This document shows positions 49,618-60,719 of a stretch of 64,000 nucleotides of DNA, piece by piece. The translations under genes were made by a program, and so were the position numbers. The notes under the pieces were generated by a model. The model was given only the letters and a program-made list of their open reading frames with translations, did no database searches and was not told the origin of the DNA. Position 1 is the stretch's first letter, and every line of letters begins with the position of its first letter. The stretch is from Phorcus lineatus (taxonomy: Eukaryota; Mollusca; Gastropoda; Trochida; Trochidae): the NCBI GenBank assembly GCA_921293015.1, contig OV121091.1, positions 7,717,755-7,781,754 on the forward strand, in the 5' to 3' direction.

Positions 49618-49744
49618 TTTTATTTTTTATTACTTTTCAGTCTTCTGTCGGTAGTATCAGGGAACAGAGAGTAGGGGCACAGCTCATCCCAGAGGGAATG
49701 TTTACGCCAGTAATTTGGTTTTTAGCTTAACAAGTTTCATTTCA

Positions 49745-49915
49745 TTATTACATAAGGGGCCACGGTTTCACCATGTCAGGGCCTCAGGGTCACCAAATCT
49801 ATAGACTATTATCTCGATTTACCAAAGAGTTTGTACACTACATTTCAGTTTTCCCAAGGCACCTGTACACTAGAATTCAATGAAGTCACTGTATGCCACT
49901 GTATGCTCTGCCATG
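49745..49915 (+). repeat. Pearl-like fragment
   Basis: GGGTCACCAAATCTATAGAC and CCAAAGAGTTTGTACACTAC followed by GCCATGCCATAAGCC match, in order, a single unit and the tail of the whole element at 58632-59865. Confidence 0.55.
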
Positions 49916-50029
49916 CCATAAGCCTTTTGAATCCAGATGAAATAAAAGAAATGAACAATGTACCACTGCTGGCCTGTGCTAATCATTCAAACATAATTTT
50001 GGATACTTATCGAAATGAGTGATTAGTGT

Positions 50030-50342
50030 TGATTGATAGTGTTTTAAGCCCAACTCACACTACATACGATCGATCACGACCGCTGTATGAAAGTGTTGTG
50101 TATTCAACGTGTTGTTATTGTGTGGTTATTGTGCTGTAATTGTGTGGTTATCGACAGTAATTGAACTGATCATGCTTCTTTTCCAACAAGTTGTTCAAAT
50201 CGCAAACATGTTCCTGATTTCAGAAAATCGTGTTGTGGGCATGTCGATCGTGTAGTGATTGTGTGGTGTATGTGTTGTGATTGTGTTGATCGTGTTTCAG
50301 CCTTAGGACATGATAACAGCACAACCACAACACTATCAATAA
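50030..50342. mobile_element. Possible small MITE
   Basis: TTGATAGTGTT near 50033 returns inverted (AACACTATCAA) near 50328. The interior is rich in TTGTGTGG/TGTTGTG words. The inverted pair is short and no target duplication is clear. Confidence 0.35.
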
Positions 50343-50813
50343 ATTGTCTCTCTTGCAATCATACTATTATCGTACTCATGTTACATTAACCCTCATAGTG
50401 CTAAACATTAGGACCACGATGACAGCTCGTACAGAACAGGGAGTCACACGATTACTGTACAATCAGGATACAATCTTTACACGATATTAGATTGAACTTG
50501 CACCAATAAGAGTGTTTCCCATCAAAACGTTTTCATCACGTGTGCTTCGCGTGTTTTGCTTTTAAATGGATTTTAATGTTTATTTGGTTAGTTCTGTGTT
50601 AGAATGAATCACATATGTACTTGTTATCAAATTTAAATTAAACTGAATCATATTGAACAAAGCAGGTACTAAAGATAACAATTTGGATACTTATATTGCG
50701 CGACATTGCTCTCTCAGGCCAATTGTAAAGATTTTACCACAGACTCATGTTTTTGGAAACAATTAATGACCTAGAATTCGAAAATGGTAATTTGGGCTCT
50801 CAATATTCATATA
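50343..50813. other. No feature recognised
   Basis: A TTAACCCTCATAGTGCTAA word at 50386 resembles one at 52849 but has no inverted partner. No gene is visible. Confidence 0.3.
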
Positions 50814-52500
50814 CCGTATATTACAGTGTATAAGTCGACCCTGTGTATAAGTCGACCCCCTTTCTCAGGCCCCCAAATTGCTGTCAAAATCATATACCTT
50901 GTATATAAGTCGACCCCCTTAATAGCGCGTGTTGGAGGCAGGTCGACATGAAACACGCGGCACGTTGCGAGATTTAGTTACGGTAAGATGATGCATCGGT
51001 AATTTTCAAAGTGAGTTGTAATACGTCAGTGTTTTGTAATACAGTAAGCATTTGTTTAATAAGAGATTGTTGTAATAAATATATAAATAATAATAATAAA
51101 AAATACATACGTGTGTGCTGGTGTTAGCTCTATTTTCAAAAAGAATTTTATGTCATTTACTTCTCGGTACATGCACAGGGTTGCACCTAGAGTGCGTATT
51201 TGTGTAATTAATAAATAACGCATCTATAATGAACTGTGGCGCAAAAAATAATAACTACTGGGCCACACCATACGCAATAAACATTAAGTACGCATTTATA
51301 TGCATATCGTGCGTAGCATTCGGTTTTTAACTCAATTTAAATGTTACGGTTTTCATAACGAAATTTGGAAATTCCCGTAACTATTTATAGCACATTACCA
51401 AGAACTCATACCCGTAAGTGACCTCAGACAAAAGGAAAAATTTAATTGGTTAATTCAGAATGCCCGTATTTAATTTGAATGTAAGGATACATTTCATTGG
51501 ATAATTCTGTCATAACCTCTCGCTCTGCTTTTCTCGGAAATTGATAGTCCGAGTGGTGAAATTCCAAGTATTTTACGCGGTGAAAATCAAACCAAATGTC
51601 TTCATCAAATTCAAAGAAAGCTAGAAGAGTAATTGATTTTTTCACGGGAGCGAGTCAATGTACGTCTACTGATGAGGTAGGGGTACAAGATGAAATTCGT
51701 GCCGATAACATTTCCGGTGTGACTACACTTCAGTAGATCTATAACATGTGACAAATCGCGGGGTGTTATTCTCACGCTAACACAAAAAACGACTTATTTG
51801 CGGGATTTAATTTTCGCGCATATTGACAAAGCGATTAATGAGAAAAACTGCAAGTACCGTGCAGAAAAATTACAGTGTTACTAATAGTAAGTACCTATCG
51901 GTTCTCGTGTAATTGTTACGTCCATGTTACGTTTTGTTGACAGTCATTGAACCGTATATGACCTCGTGACAAGCTTGGCCTATCAGATGACAGATGTGCA
52001 TATCGGCGAAATATAATGATTTTACAGTACGTCTTTTATTTAATTCCTTTTCATAACTAAAAGTTATGATAGAAATAACGTTAGATTAGGGAAATAAGTC
52101 TTAGCTAATGTTCAACTTCGACAGTAATTTTCATCGCAGAACATTAAAAATTCAAAATGACGTCGATCGATAAGATTATTTACAAACAGATCAATTTCAA
52201 TTCGATCAAACTGGATTCCCAATCATAGTAATTTATTTATTTTTAGGAATTAAATATAATTAAAAAAAAGAGTAAAATATGTAATATTTATAAAAGTAAT
52301 TTTATTTCAATATTTTGACAATGAGTTGACATCGTGGCTTCCGGTTTGAATCTCCTCTGTTCGTCTCCTACTGGCAGATCGTCACTTGACCTTAGAATTT
52401 TTAGGTCTCAAACATAGACCTCGTATATAAGTCGACCCCCCCCTCCTTGACCCCTCAATTTCTGGTATAAAAAACTCGACTTATACACTGTAATATACTG
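50814..52500. mobile_element. Non-autonomous TA-flanked element (pogo/Tc1 type), 1.69 kb
   Basis: The left end C(C/A)GTATATTACAGTGTATA and inverted right end TATACACTGTAATATACTG match over about 27 bp and continue into GTCGACCCC-rich subterminal repeats (50835, 50850, 50910 and 52430). TA flanks both ends (50812-50813, 52501-52502), as for the Tc1/mariner/pogo group. No transposase is complete. A possible first exon lies at 51596. Confidence 0.75.
51596..51676 (+). other. Possible first exon inside the pogo/Tc1-type element
   Basis: ATG opens 27 codons (MSSSNSKKARRVIDFFTGAS, then QCTSTDE) ending at GAG|GTAGGG, a fair donor. The Ser/Lys-rich start would suit a nuclear DNA-binding protein. It may be the 5' exon left from the autonomous relative. 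No domain is visible. Confidence 0.3.
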
Positions 52501-52502
52501 TA

Positions 52503-53330
52503 GATCAAGGGAATGTGATGACCACCATGTAGAAATGTTTCATAATTTGGTAGGCAGCGAAGTATAATCCTCATGTCCTCAGTTATCGATCAACTTGGCA
52601 AGTTTCTTTATGTCAAGATGTAAACTTCTTTACATGGTCTGGAAATTCAACTGCTTTGAATCAGAAGGAATGCCCGTGGAACACCATCAGTAGTTATTCG
52701 TATGAAGCCAGAAGATGAGAGAAAAACTCAGTAAGATTGAACGAAGATGTTAGAATAAGTAATATATACCCTCCGGTCTTTATGGCTTTGACATTGTATT
52801 TCATATTTGCATTGCATCACAGGATGAATAACAATTCTACATTGATCATTAACCCTTAAGATGCTAAGCACGGACCTGTTCGGGTTGATATTAGCTTTGA
52901 CCGCATGTCCTCCAAGCGAGATGGGACTACCACACTCAATTTTTCTCACGCTAGCTCATTAACGCTGTGGTGCCCAGTAGCGGATCACGGACACTTGTTG
53001 TACGGCAGAATTGTCAGTTCAACGCTAGTACTTTGCGTCCGTCTGTTGCTAAGCTTCCGAATTTAGTTTTGTTGGTGTTCTAAATAATGTGCGAACATGT
53101 TCCGAAAATTATGCAAACATTGATAACGTTTATCGTACCAAAAATAAGCGTTAAAATCACTCAATTTTCCCCCACTCCCAGGCCGCACGTGTTAATAGCC
53201 TGTGGGCACTTTCTACCCTCTCTTACCGACCCGCGCGTGCTATCGTTTACTGAGACGCGTGCGTTTTGACCCTATGCACACCTTCCTATCCCACGCCCTA
53301 TGTTCTGAACCCTTGGGAGGATTTCAATAT
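52503..53330. other. No feature recognised
   Basis: The last 300 bases are GC- and CpG-richer (GACCCGCGCGTGCTATCG) and may belong to the tandem array that follows. No gene is supported. Confidence 0.3.
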
Positions 53331-54227
53331 AGGTGGGATCATTTGAAAGAGAAAAAAATTGTCTTCAATTCGATGAAAAATACATATGTAAATAAAGATA
53401 CAGCATGTGCTGCAAAAAAAGGTGATTTTTATATATTTTTAGTTTTACACTGTTTTGTCACACGAATTTTCTCATGATGTGCTCAACGTATTTTGACATT
53501 TTTTATATCACCAGATAGAGAAAAAGATTGGCTTTAATTCCATGTAAAATGTGTACATGCGCAGAAATTCATAAAGACACAGCAACCGCCGCACAAAAAG
53601 GTAACTTTGCCAACTTTCTTATTATATGTTCTGAAGCGCGATGTGCCTTTCTTTCACAATGAATTTCTTCTACACCGTGAAAGGAATTTTGTTGAATTTT
53701 ACATCACAATAAAGACAAATAAATTGTCTTCAATTCACTATATCAATTATTTATGCGCGCAAATAAATAAAGACCCAACCAGTGCCGTAAAAAACACAAC
53801 TTTTGCACTTCGCATCTCTGTTAGTGACGCAAATAGGGAAACTTTGGCACTTTATATCTCCGTAACCAAATGACGTATTCCAAAACCATTTATTTCATTA
53901 TCAAGAGGAATAAATTGTCTACAAAGTGGTATATAATATGTACATGCGCTAAAACAAATTGCGATGCAGCAAGCGCCGCACAAAGGGTGCTTATGTCGCC
54001 TTTCTTATCATGTGATCCGAAGCTCAATTTTCATGTACCTTTCTGTCGCACTCGATATCTTCTATACCACTTGGCGGATTTTGATAAATTTTACATCTAA
54101 ATAAAGATGAAACAATGTTCTTCATTTCCATATATTGATCATACACGCGCGCACAAAAATAAAGGCACAAGAAGTGCCGCAAATTGGGCAAGTTTTGCAT
54201 TTCGTATTTCTGTAACCAAGTGGCGCA
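53330..54227. repeat. ~195-bp tandem array, left block (five units)
   Basis: Units are marked by AATTGTCTTCAATTC...ACATGCGC and GACACAGCAAGCGCCGCA-like words at about 53356, 53523, 53719, 53910 and 54112 (spacing 167-202). Divergence between units is high. The array resumes at 58496 and 62940, so it predates the elements that split it. Confidence 0.75.
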
Positions 54228-57200
54228 CTCACCCTGGAGTAACGAGCGTTCATTCCAAAAGCTTAAAGGCGTCCTTTCCAAGAGGAAAGAGGCACCCTTC
54301 CACACCTTTCCATAAAGGAAAGAGGCACCCTTCCACACCTTTCCAAAGGCTTAAAGAACGCCCTTTCCAAAGCCTCTTTGGAAAGAACGCACGGCAAGGT
54401 GACCTTTCCACAGCCTTTAAAACTAATTAGCACCTTACCTGTCTGACCAAGAGTTATGTCCCTTTATTCTGTTTGTCAAATTCGTCATGTTATTGAATAC
54501 CTTTAGAAGTTTTTGATTAAGTTAAACTAAAGTTATTTTTACATTTTGAAAATCTTTATTTTGTTTGAAAGATTGATTCTTAAAAGACATAAAATTTAAT
54601 TTACCTTTGAAAAATTAAAACGTTTTTCATCGCAACTTTTTAACAAAAGAAGACTTTGTTTTTAAATTGATGAATCAAATCCTGCATATTATTTTATTGC
54701 AGAAATTAAATAAATCATTTTACTATTCAAGGATTGACTTAAACACATGAAATGAATAAGAGATATAGAGTTTGAAAATTGCAACATTTAAAATTAAAAG
54801 ATATTTAGAAAATTGTATGAATTTAATCATGGAAAATGTTAATAAAAAATTTTTGGCGATGATTATCATTTGTTCGCAATAATTTGTTTGATTTCAAAGG
54901 TAAATGGTGACCTTTTTGAAAGTGAAGTTTGAAAGATTATCAATGACAAAGTACATACCCGTTTCAATCGTCAGAAAAAGTGATCCATGAATTGTTTGCA
55001 ACTTGATCGACTTCCTGAATAATCCTATTAAATTTGGGTACCTTTCCAAATGATCTACTTTTTTCAAGTGACTGTAAGCATCGATAGCATTGCAGAAGAT
55101 TTTCTTCTCATTGGTTGAACGTATATTCTACAAGTTCATTGGTTTATAATGTTTGTCGTTGTTAAGATGTACTAATTAGCTGTGTAATGCCAAGAGTTAT
55201 GTCAGTATGAACGGATGTTGACATAAGCCGCCATTTACCAAAGGGTCCAAAGCACAGGTGTGGGCCTGCTATTTTAGACAAATAATCTAACAATGAAATT
55301 TGACAGGAAATAGATTACGTAATAGGCACCTGTTAATTATGACAACATTAGGACCCAGCTATGGACAGTATGCATTGAATCTGAGCAGTGTCTTGTGATG
55401 TGCAATTGCGTCGCCACATTCTAAACTCAGCATGAAGTACATAATTGACAAAACCAGTTTCATAAATAAATATCAAAACTAAAAAAGTGTTTTTATTTGG
55501 TTTTTTTTTAAATTCCAAGCTTCATAGATTCAAAATTTATTTGGATTAGGTAAAAACTATTATGCATACAAGAATGTATGAATGAGTTTTTAAAAAGAAT
55601 ATAGAATGTTGATGTAATAAGAGCAGTGTGAAGATGACAATATCCCTTGTCAATCGTTAAGTTTTATATAAAACAACTAAATACAGGATCATATAACGAA
55701 TATTTTTACTTAAATGTATGACTACATTAATCATGCATGTTTATGATTGTTCGATATGTATTTCGAAAAGATATATATGCCTCAAGAAAGTAAATTCTAA
55801 GGCAACAGCTAGTTCGCCGATCCGTTCGCTGTCCAAATTAAGGAAACATTTAGATATGTGTATGTAAATTGCAACTTACAATGTCATGTGTAATTATGGT
55901 AAAACTTATGATATCAACAACAAAGCGTTGATCTAATATTAATTCATTGTTCATGAGCTTAACATAATAAAGAACATTTTAGAAATAGAATTTAGAAACA
56001 TACAATCTAATGCTATTGTTTGATAATAACAAGCAAAACAGAAAAATCTTATAAAACAGATCCACAAAAATATTTTATTGAATCTTACATACCCCCTATT
56101 TCAAATTATGCACCTTAGGCTTTCTGTGAGAAGAATCGCTCATTATAAACAATATACATCTTGTTAATTTGTCTAGCCGACAATCAAGTTTGCCTCTTTG
56201 ATCTCATAGTGGTAATTAACTGGATGCGTTTAGTGTAGAGGCTGGACCAGAAAGGGGGAGGGGGCGTGAGGGGTGGGGCGTCTGGAAGTGACACTCGCTT
56301 GAAAAGAGCGTCTGACAAGATTGCTTTCATTGCTATTTGGCGGTCTATGGTATAGTATTCCCGCTATGCCATTACCGGGACCTGGACTAACGGATCATGA
56401 ATTGAGTTTCACTTGAATGTCATATCTAAAATATAGATTTAGCCAATGATCGAGTTTACAATTTATGATGAAAATATTAGGCTTTTCATTATTACATTAT
56501 CAGGGCTTATTTCGGAGGTCACGTTTTAATATATCAAACCCAGTAACCACATACTTGAACCAAACCTCAAATGTCCACAAAAGATTTTATAGAAAGCTCA
56601 ATCGGCTCATACATAGCTTAAAATATAGTTTTATGAACAATTCATTTCTGTTGATAGGTTTGCTCATACATGAAACGGTATAAGATTGTTTTCTGACAAT
56701 TCCTATGTTGTATCAATTCTTTTGAAATTTAAGGAAATAATTTAAATTTCTGTGTCAAGGTTAGAAACACCGTGTAAAGTAAAATTATCAATAATATCAA
56801 GTCTATTTTTGTAAAAGAACACAGAAACGGATGTATGAAAACATATTAATGGATATTAATAATCAATTGACGATACTTTATACATACTGATACTACAATA
56901 TGTGCACATATCCATTAAAAGTGGTAAATATTGTAAATAAAAACTTCACCTTGCGTATTAACCTCTGTCTAATAAGGAAAATTTTGACTTGCTTCCATTG
57001 TGTGCTAACAGTGAAATAAATGGATGGTTAAGACAATCAACAACGGGTTTCATATCATGTTATAAGATGTCTTACATTTCTTTTATTAACTCTCCATGCT
57101 CCAGATCTTGCTTCATATGTCTTTTGTGAATGTTCTCTTTGCCGTTCAACAAACGGTTTCATACCATGTGATAATGTCGCATACATTTCACTTTCAAGCT

Positions 57201-58495
57201 CTTGATTTTGTCAAATAATCAAGTGCGCCTCAAGCTCGATTGTAGTGAATGCAAAAAATCTAATAGACAAATATCGGACACGTCCAGATGTTTTTGCGGA
57301 AATTGGCATTGTTATGTTGTTCTGATTTAAGAAAAATTAACAAATGTTACTAAAACAACGAGTCCTCGTTAGCGTCAGATAATACCATTTAGCATCTCAG
57401 ACCAATAAAACCTATCAGACTATGACCAGTTGTCAGCTTCAGGTATTGAGCAGGTGTCAACCGTGCTGTACAAACACATGCAGGTGGCTTGTAGACAAGT
57501 GGCCATGTATCAGTCTGATCTGTCAGGACGGTGTCTCTCGTGTCTTGAAATAACAGGATACACTTCTTTAACGCATCCTGTTATCCAATGAAATCTGAGA
57601 GGTTAGATAAGAAATTATCAAACTAATTTGGCATCGGCTCTCTTTTTCTCATCTGGTCGCCATTATTGTTTGAATGTGATAGCTGGATGTAGAGATTGTG
57701 TCGTTTATCTGTTTAGCCACTGATCAGTGATGGGTTTTTGTTCTGTTCTTAAGCTAAAAAGGATTTGGATATTTATGTTCTTGTGGATACATTCACTGAA
57801 AAGGTACGTTCCACATGTTTAACTGATTAACTAACACATGCTTTATTGATTTATGAAAGAAGTATATGAGGCAGCTTTTCATTTTTACCTAACTTGATTT
57901 AGCGCTTTGCAAATTCGTTACCTTCAGAGTAATGCACTTTAAGCATGTATCAGTGCGTGGAAAAGTGCCATACAACTATCCATAAAATTATTATAACAAT
58001 CACGTTATACGTTAAATAACTATAAAGTAAATCCCTTTGATGACCTTTATAGATATGTGAACTATGTTATGCAATTAAATATGATACTGTTTCTTTAAAT
58101 ATGCCACTCAACCCCTCGATTTAATACATGTTGAACTACTAACTTAATTCAAAATGACTTCTTAACGGCTTTTCATTTCACTTTTCTCCTAGTTATTAAT
58201 TTTAAAATAATCGTTCCACGTCCATGATTAACACAGTTTCATGATCTCGTAATTTCATGAAATCAAATTCATGTTTCAAATAAGAAATAAAAAAACCCTT
58301 TTCAACCATACTACTTAGAATTGAGAAAAACGTAAAGTGCGATTTTATGCGCGCTTCATTGACTTAATCGATTTGGAAAGATAGGCAACGGAAAGGCGAC
58401 CTTTCCTTAGTGTGGAAAGGACGCCTTTCAGTTTTTGGCAAGACCGCCTTGCCAAATTTGGAAAGTTATGGAATGAACGCGCGTTACTCCAGTGT
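54228..58495. mobile_element. TIR element family 2, whole copy, non-autonomous
   Basis: CTGGAGTAACGAGCGTTCAT at the left end matches the inverted right end ATGAACGCGCGTTACTCCAG. Both ends carry clusters of GGAAAG/CTTTCC: about ten in 54255-54420 and about seven in 58372-58470. Such subterminal clusters are typical transposase-binding sites in hAT-like elements. The element sits inside the ~195-bp array, which continues on both sides. Its central 2.5 kb matches the old inverted copy at 21465-35474. No transposase is coded, and a target duplication is not clear. Confidence 0.8.
57730..57803 (+). other. Short ATG exon-like segment with GTACGT donor in TIR element 2
   Basis: ATG opens 24 codons, MGFCSVLKLKRIWIFMFLWI then HSLK, ending AAAAG|GTACGT. 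A charged start and a hydrophobic run resemble a signal peptide. The direction is toward the nearer end, 690 bases away, as in TIR element 1. Length (74 nt) and donor equal those at 19644-19717, but the sequences are unrelated. Confidence 0.3.
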
Positions 58496-58631
58496 CAACA
58501 ACGTTTGGTATCAGCGTAAAGAGCAGAAAATTCTCTTCATTTTGATATACAATTTGTATATGCGCTCACAGAAATATAGATTCAACAAGCGCCGCAAAAT
58601 TTTTATAAATAAAATGTTATAAGTAAAAAAA
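58496..58631. repeat. ~195-bp tandem array, short middle block
   Basis: CTTCATTTTGATATACAATT, then TGCGCTCACAGAAATA and CAAGCGCCGCAAAA, match one array unit. Confidence 0.6.
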
Positions 58632-59865
58632 TAGAGCCATGGGCTCTGTAGCTCATCAGACTTTTGATAGATATAGGTGTTTGGGTTTAGACCATGGGGT
58701 CATGGGCAGTGTAGGAAAGGTAGCCTGTCCCAACGTTAGAGTTATTCACAATCAAATAAAAAAGGCCCATTGCCCATTTGGGGTCAAGTGGTCACCAAAC
58801 CTATAATTTAGAATCCCCGTTGGCCAAGGAGTCTACACACACCTTTTCAGCTCTCTAGACTTTTTGGAACTGGAGAAGAAGATGAAAATAGGTTTTTCAG
58901 GTTTTGACCCCTGTGACCCCATTTGGGGTCAAGTGGTCACCAAACCTATAATTTAGAATCCCCAGTGTCCAAGGAGTCTTCACACAATTTTTCAGCTCTC
59001 TAGACCTTTTGGAACTAGGGAAAAAGATGAAATTAGGTTTTTTAGGTTTTGACCCCTGTGACCCCATTTGGGGTCATGGGGTCACCAAACCTACAATTTA
59101 GAATCCCCGTTGACCAAGGAGTCTACACACACCTTTTCAGCTCTGTAGACCTTTTGGAACTGGAGAAGAAGATGAAAATAGGTTTTTCAGGTTTTGACCC
59201 CTGTGACCCCATTTGGGGTCATTGGGTCACCAAACCTACAATTTAGAATCTCCAGTGCCCAAGGAGTCTACACACAACTATTCAGCTCTCTGGACCTTTT
59301 GGAACTGGAGAAGAAGATGAAAATAGGTTTTTCATGTTTTGACCCCTCTGACCTCATTTGGGGTCATGGGGTCACAAAATCTACAATTTAGAATCTCCAG
59401 TGCCCAAGGAGTCTACACACAACTATTCAGCTCTCTGGACCTTTTGGAACTGGAGAAGAAGATGAAAATAGGTTTTTCATGTTTTGACCCCTCTGACCTC
59501 ATTTGGGGTCATGGGGTCACAAAATCTACAATTTAGAATCTCCAGTGCCCAAGGAGTCTACACACAACTTTTCAGCTCTCTGGACCTTTTGGAACTGGAG
59601 AAGAAGATTAAAATAGATTTTTAAGGTTTTGACTCTTGTGACCCCATTTGGGGTCCTGGGGTCACGAAATCTACAATTTAGAATCCTCATTTGCCAAGGA
59701 GTATGCACATAAAATTTCAGCTCTTTAGAGTCATTGGTTCTGGAGAAGATGTCGAAAAAGTGAAAAGTTTACGGATGGACGGATGGACGGACGGACGGAT
59801 GGACGGATGGCCGGACGCCTTGCCATGCCATAAGCCCATCGGGTCTTTCAGACCTGATGAGCTAA
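58632..59865 (+). mobile_element. Pearl-like element, whole
   Basis: The left arm starts AGAGCCATGGGCTCTGTAGC. Seven 145-bp units follow (about 58774-59770), each with GACCCCATTTGGGGTCA and CCAAGGAGTCTACACAC. An (ACGG/ATGG)n microsatellite lies at 59771-59815, then CCATGCCATAAGCC and a hairpin CATCGGGTCT-TTC-AGACCTGATG (59837-59859), ending CTAA. AGCTCATCAG near the left end is inverted at the right end. Left arm, tandem core, tetranucleotide and right arm are the described plan of bivalve pearl elements, thought to be moved by Helentron/Helitron enzymes. No protein is coded. Confidence 0.75.
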
Positions 59866-60002
59866 AAATGATGAAGGAAACACTGTTTCTTTAGTGTTCA
59901 ATTATAGATTTTATAAACCAAGAAAGTTAAAGGAGAAAAAACTTTGGGATTTACATTCATAGACTTATTGATGTCTTTTTTGAGTTAGGGGATTTTTGCG
60001 TT

Positions 60003-60182
60003 GGGCACCGCCATCTGGTAATGGAATAATTGTCCAACGAAAATGTTTGTGGTTGAGACACTGTATGTCGGGGATCTTTTGCCGGGCACCGCCATCAGGT
60101 CATGAGAAAATGTGTCCAACGAAAATGTTCGTGTTCGAGACCAAAAAATTCAGCGGACTTCCATCGGGCACCGCCACCAGGT
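60003..60182. repeat. ~81-bp tandem repeat, three starts
   Basis: GGGCACCGCCATC(T/A)GGT recurs at 60003-60019, 60084-60100 and 60166-60182. The first two units also share GTCCAACGAAAATGTT. They lie upstream of the piggyBac transposase. Confidence 0.8.
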
Positions 60183-60417
60183 ATGGGTTTTTTTCTACCC
60201 AATTTTGTTTTGGTCGAGGAAACTCATTTTTGAAAAAAAAGTTTGGTAGCATTCCGAGGTTTTAAATAGTTTGCTATATATGTCGGGATGGCAATAGTTC
60301 CTTCGAGTAGAATGCAGTTGTTCGCGACTCGCCGGCTCGTTGCTTAGGAAGTCAGAAGGCGGCATCAGGGTTGATGATGTTGACACAACTTCGGCGGACA
60401 TCGGTGCCATCGGCACC

Positions 60418-60545
60418 TTTGGCAGGATTGTGAAAAGTCGTCCGACAGTTAAAAAGTGTCCGGCGACATTAGAACTTGTTCGGCAGGTCTGTGAAAAGTT
60501 GCCCGAAAGTTAGAAATTGTCCAGCAATGTTAGAATTTGTCCTGA
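60418..60545. repeat. ~65-bp repeat, two copies
   Basis: TTGTGAAAAGTCGTCCGACA...CATTAGAACTTGTTCGGCAG is followed by a diverged copy with TGTGAAAAGTTGCCCGAAAG. The pair lies in the presumed leader region of the piggyBac-like gene. Confidence 0.6.
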
Positions 60546-60719
60546 TTTGTTATTTTTGCAAATCATGAAACAATATCAAATGTCCAGATTATTGATGGAA
60601 ATTTGTTTCAAACACTTACAAAATGTGGCAATTGAATGTCCATGAAGCTCACATTGAATTTCTCTGTACAACAGGTCATGTGTTGATGTTATATCTGATG
60701 TGTGCCTAAATTATTTTCA

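Larger units (their letters stand above)
41210..49700 (-). mobile_element. DIRS-like retroelement fossil 2, with inverted terminal arms and nested insertions
   Basis: Minus-strand parts appear in DIRS order: a gag-like region (about 48.5-47.7 kb), the start of the reverse-transcriptase region (about 47.1-46.9 kb), reverse transcriptase (45.14-44.70 kb, with KFVSMDLKDTYL and FQFRVLPF), RNase H and linker (about 44.27-43.68 kb, with DLFATS and AYAFPPMKIIP), then a weaker recombinase region. The ends (41.2-42.1 and 48.7-49.6 kb) are long inverted repeats, as in DIRS rather than ordinary LTR elements. It is broken, with roughly ten or more breaks, and old. It carries a 1.7-kb insertion, a LINE tail and mariner remnants. 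Confidence 0.7.

Noticed and set aside
50386-52870. TTAACCC(T)-type words at 50386 and 52849 as piggyBac element ends
   Set aside because: Both point the same way and no inverted partner or second TTAA was found.
59049-59536. Three overlapping 65-codon frames with similar peptides
   Set aside because: They are created by the 145-bp units of the pearl-like element and are not conserved as protein.
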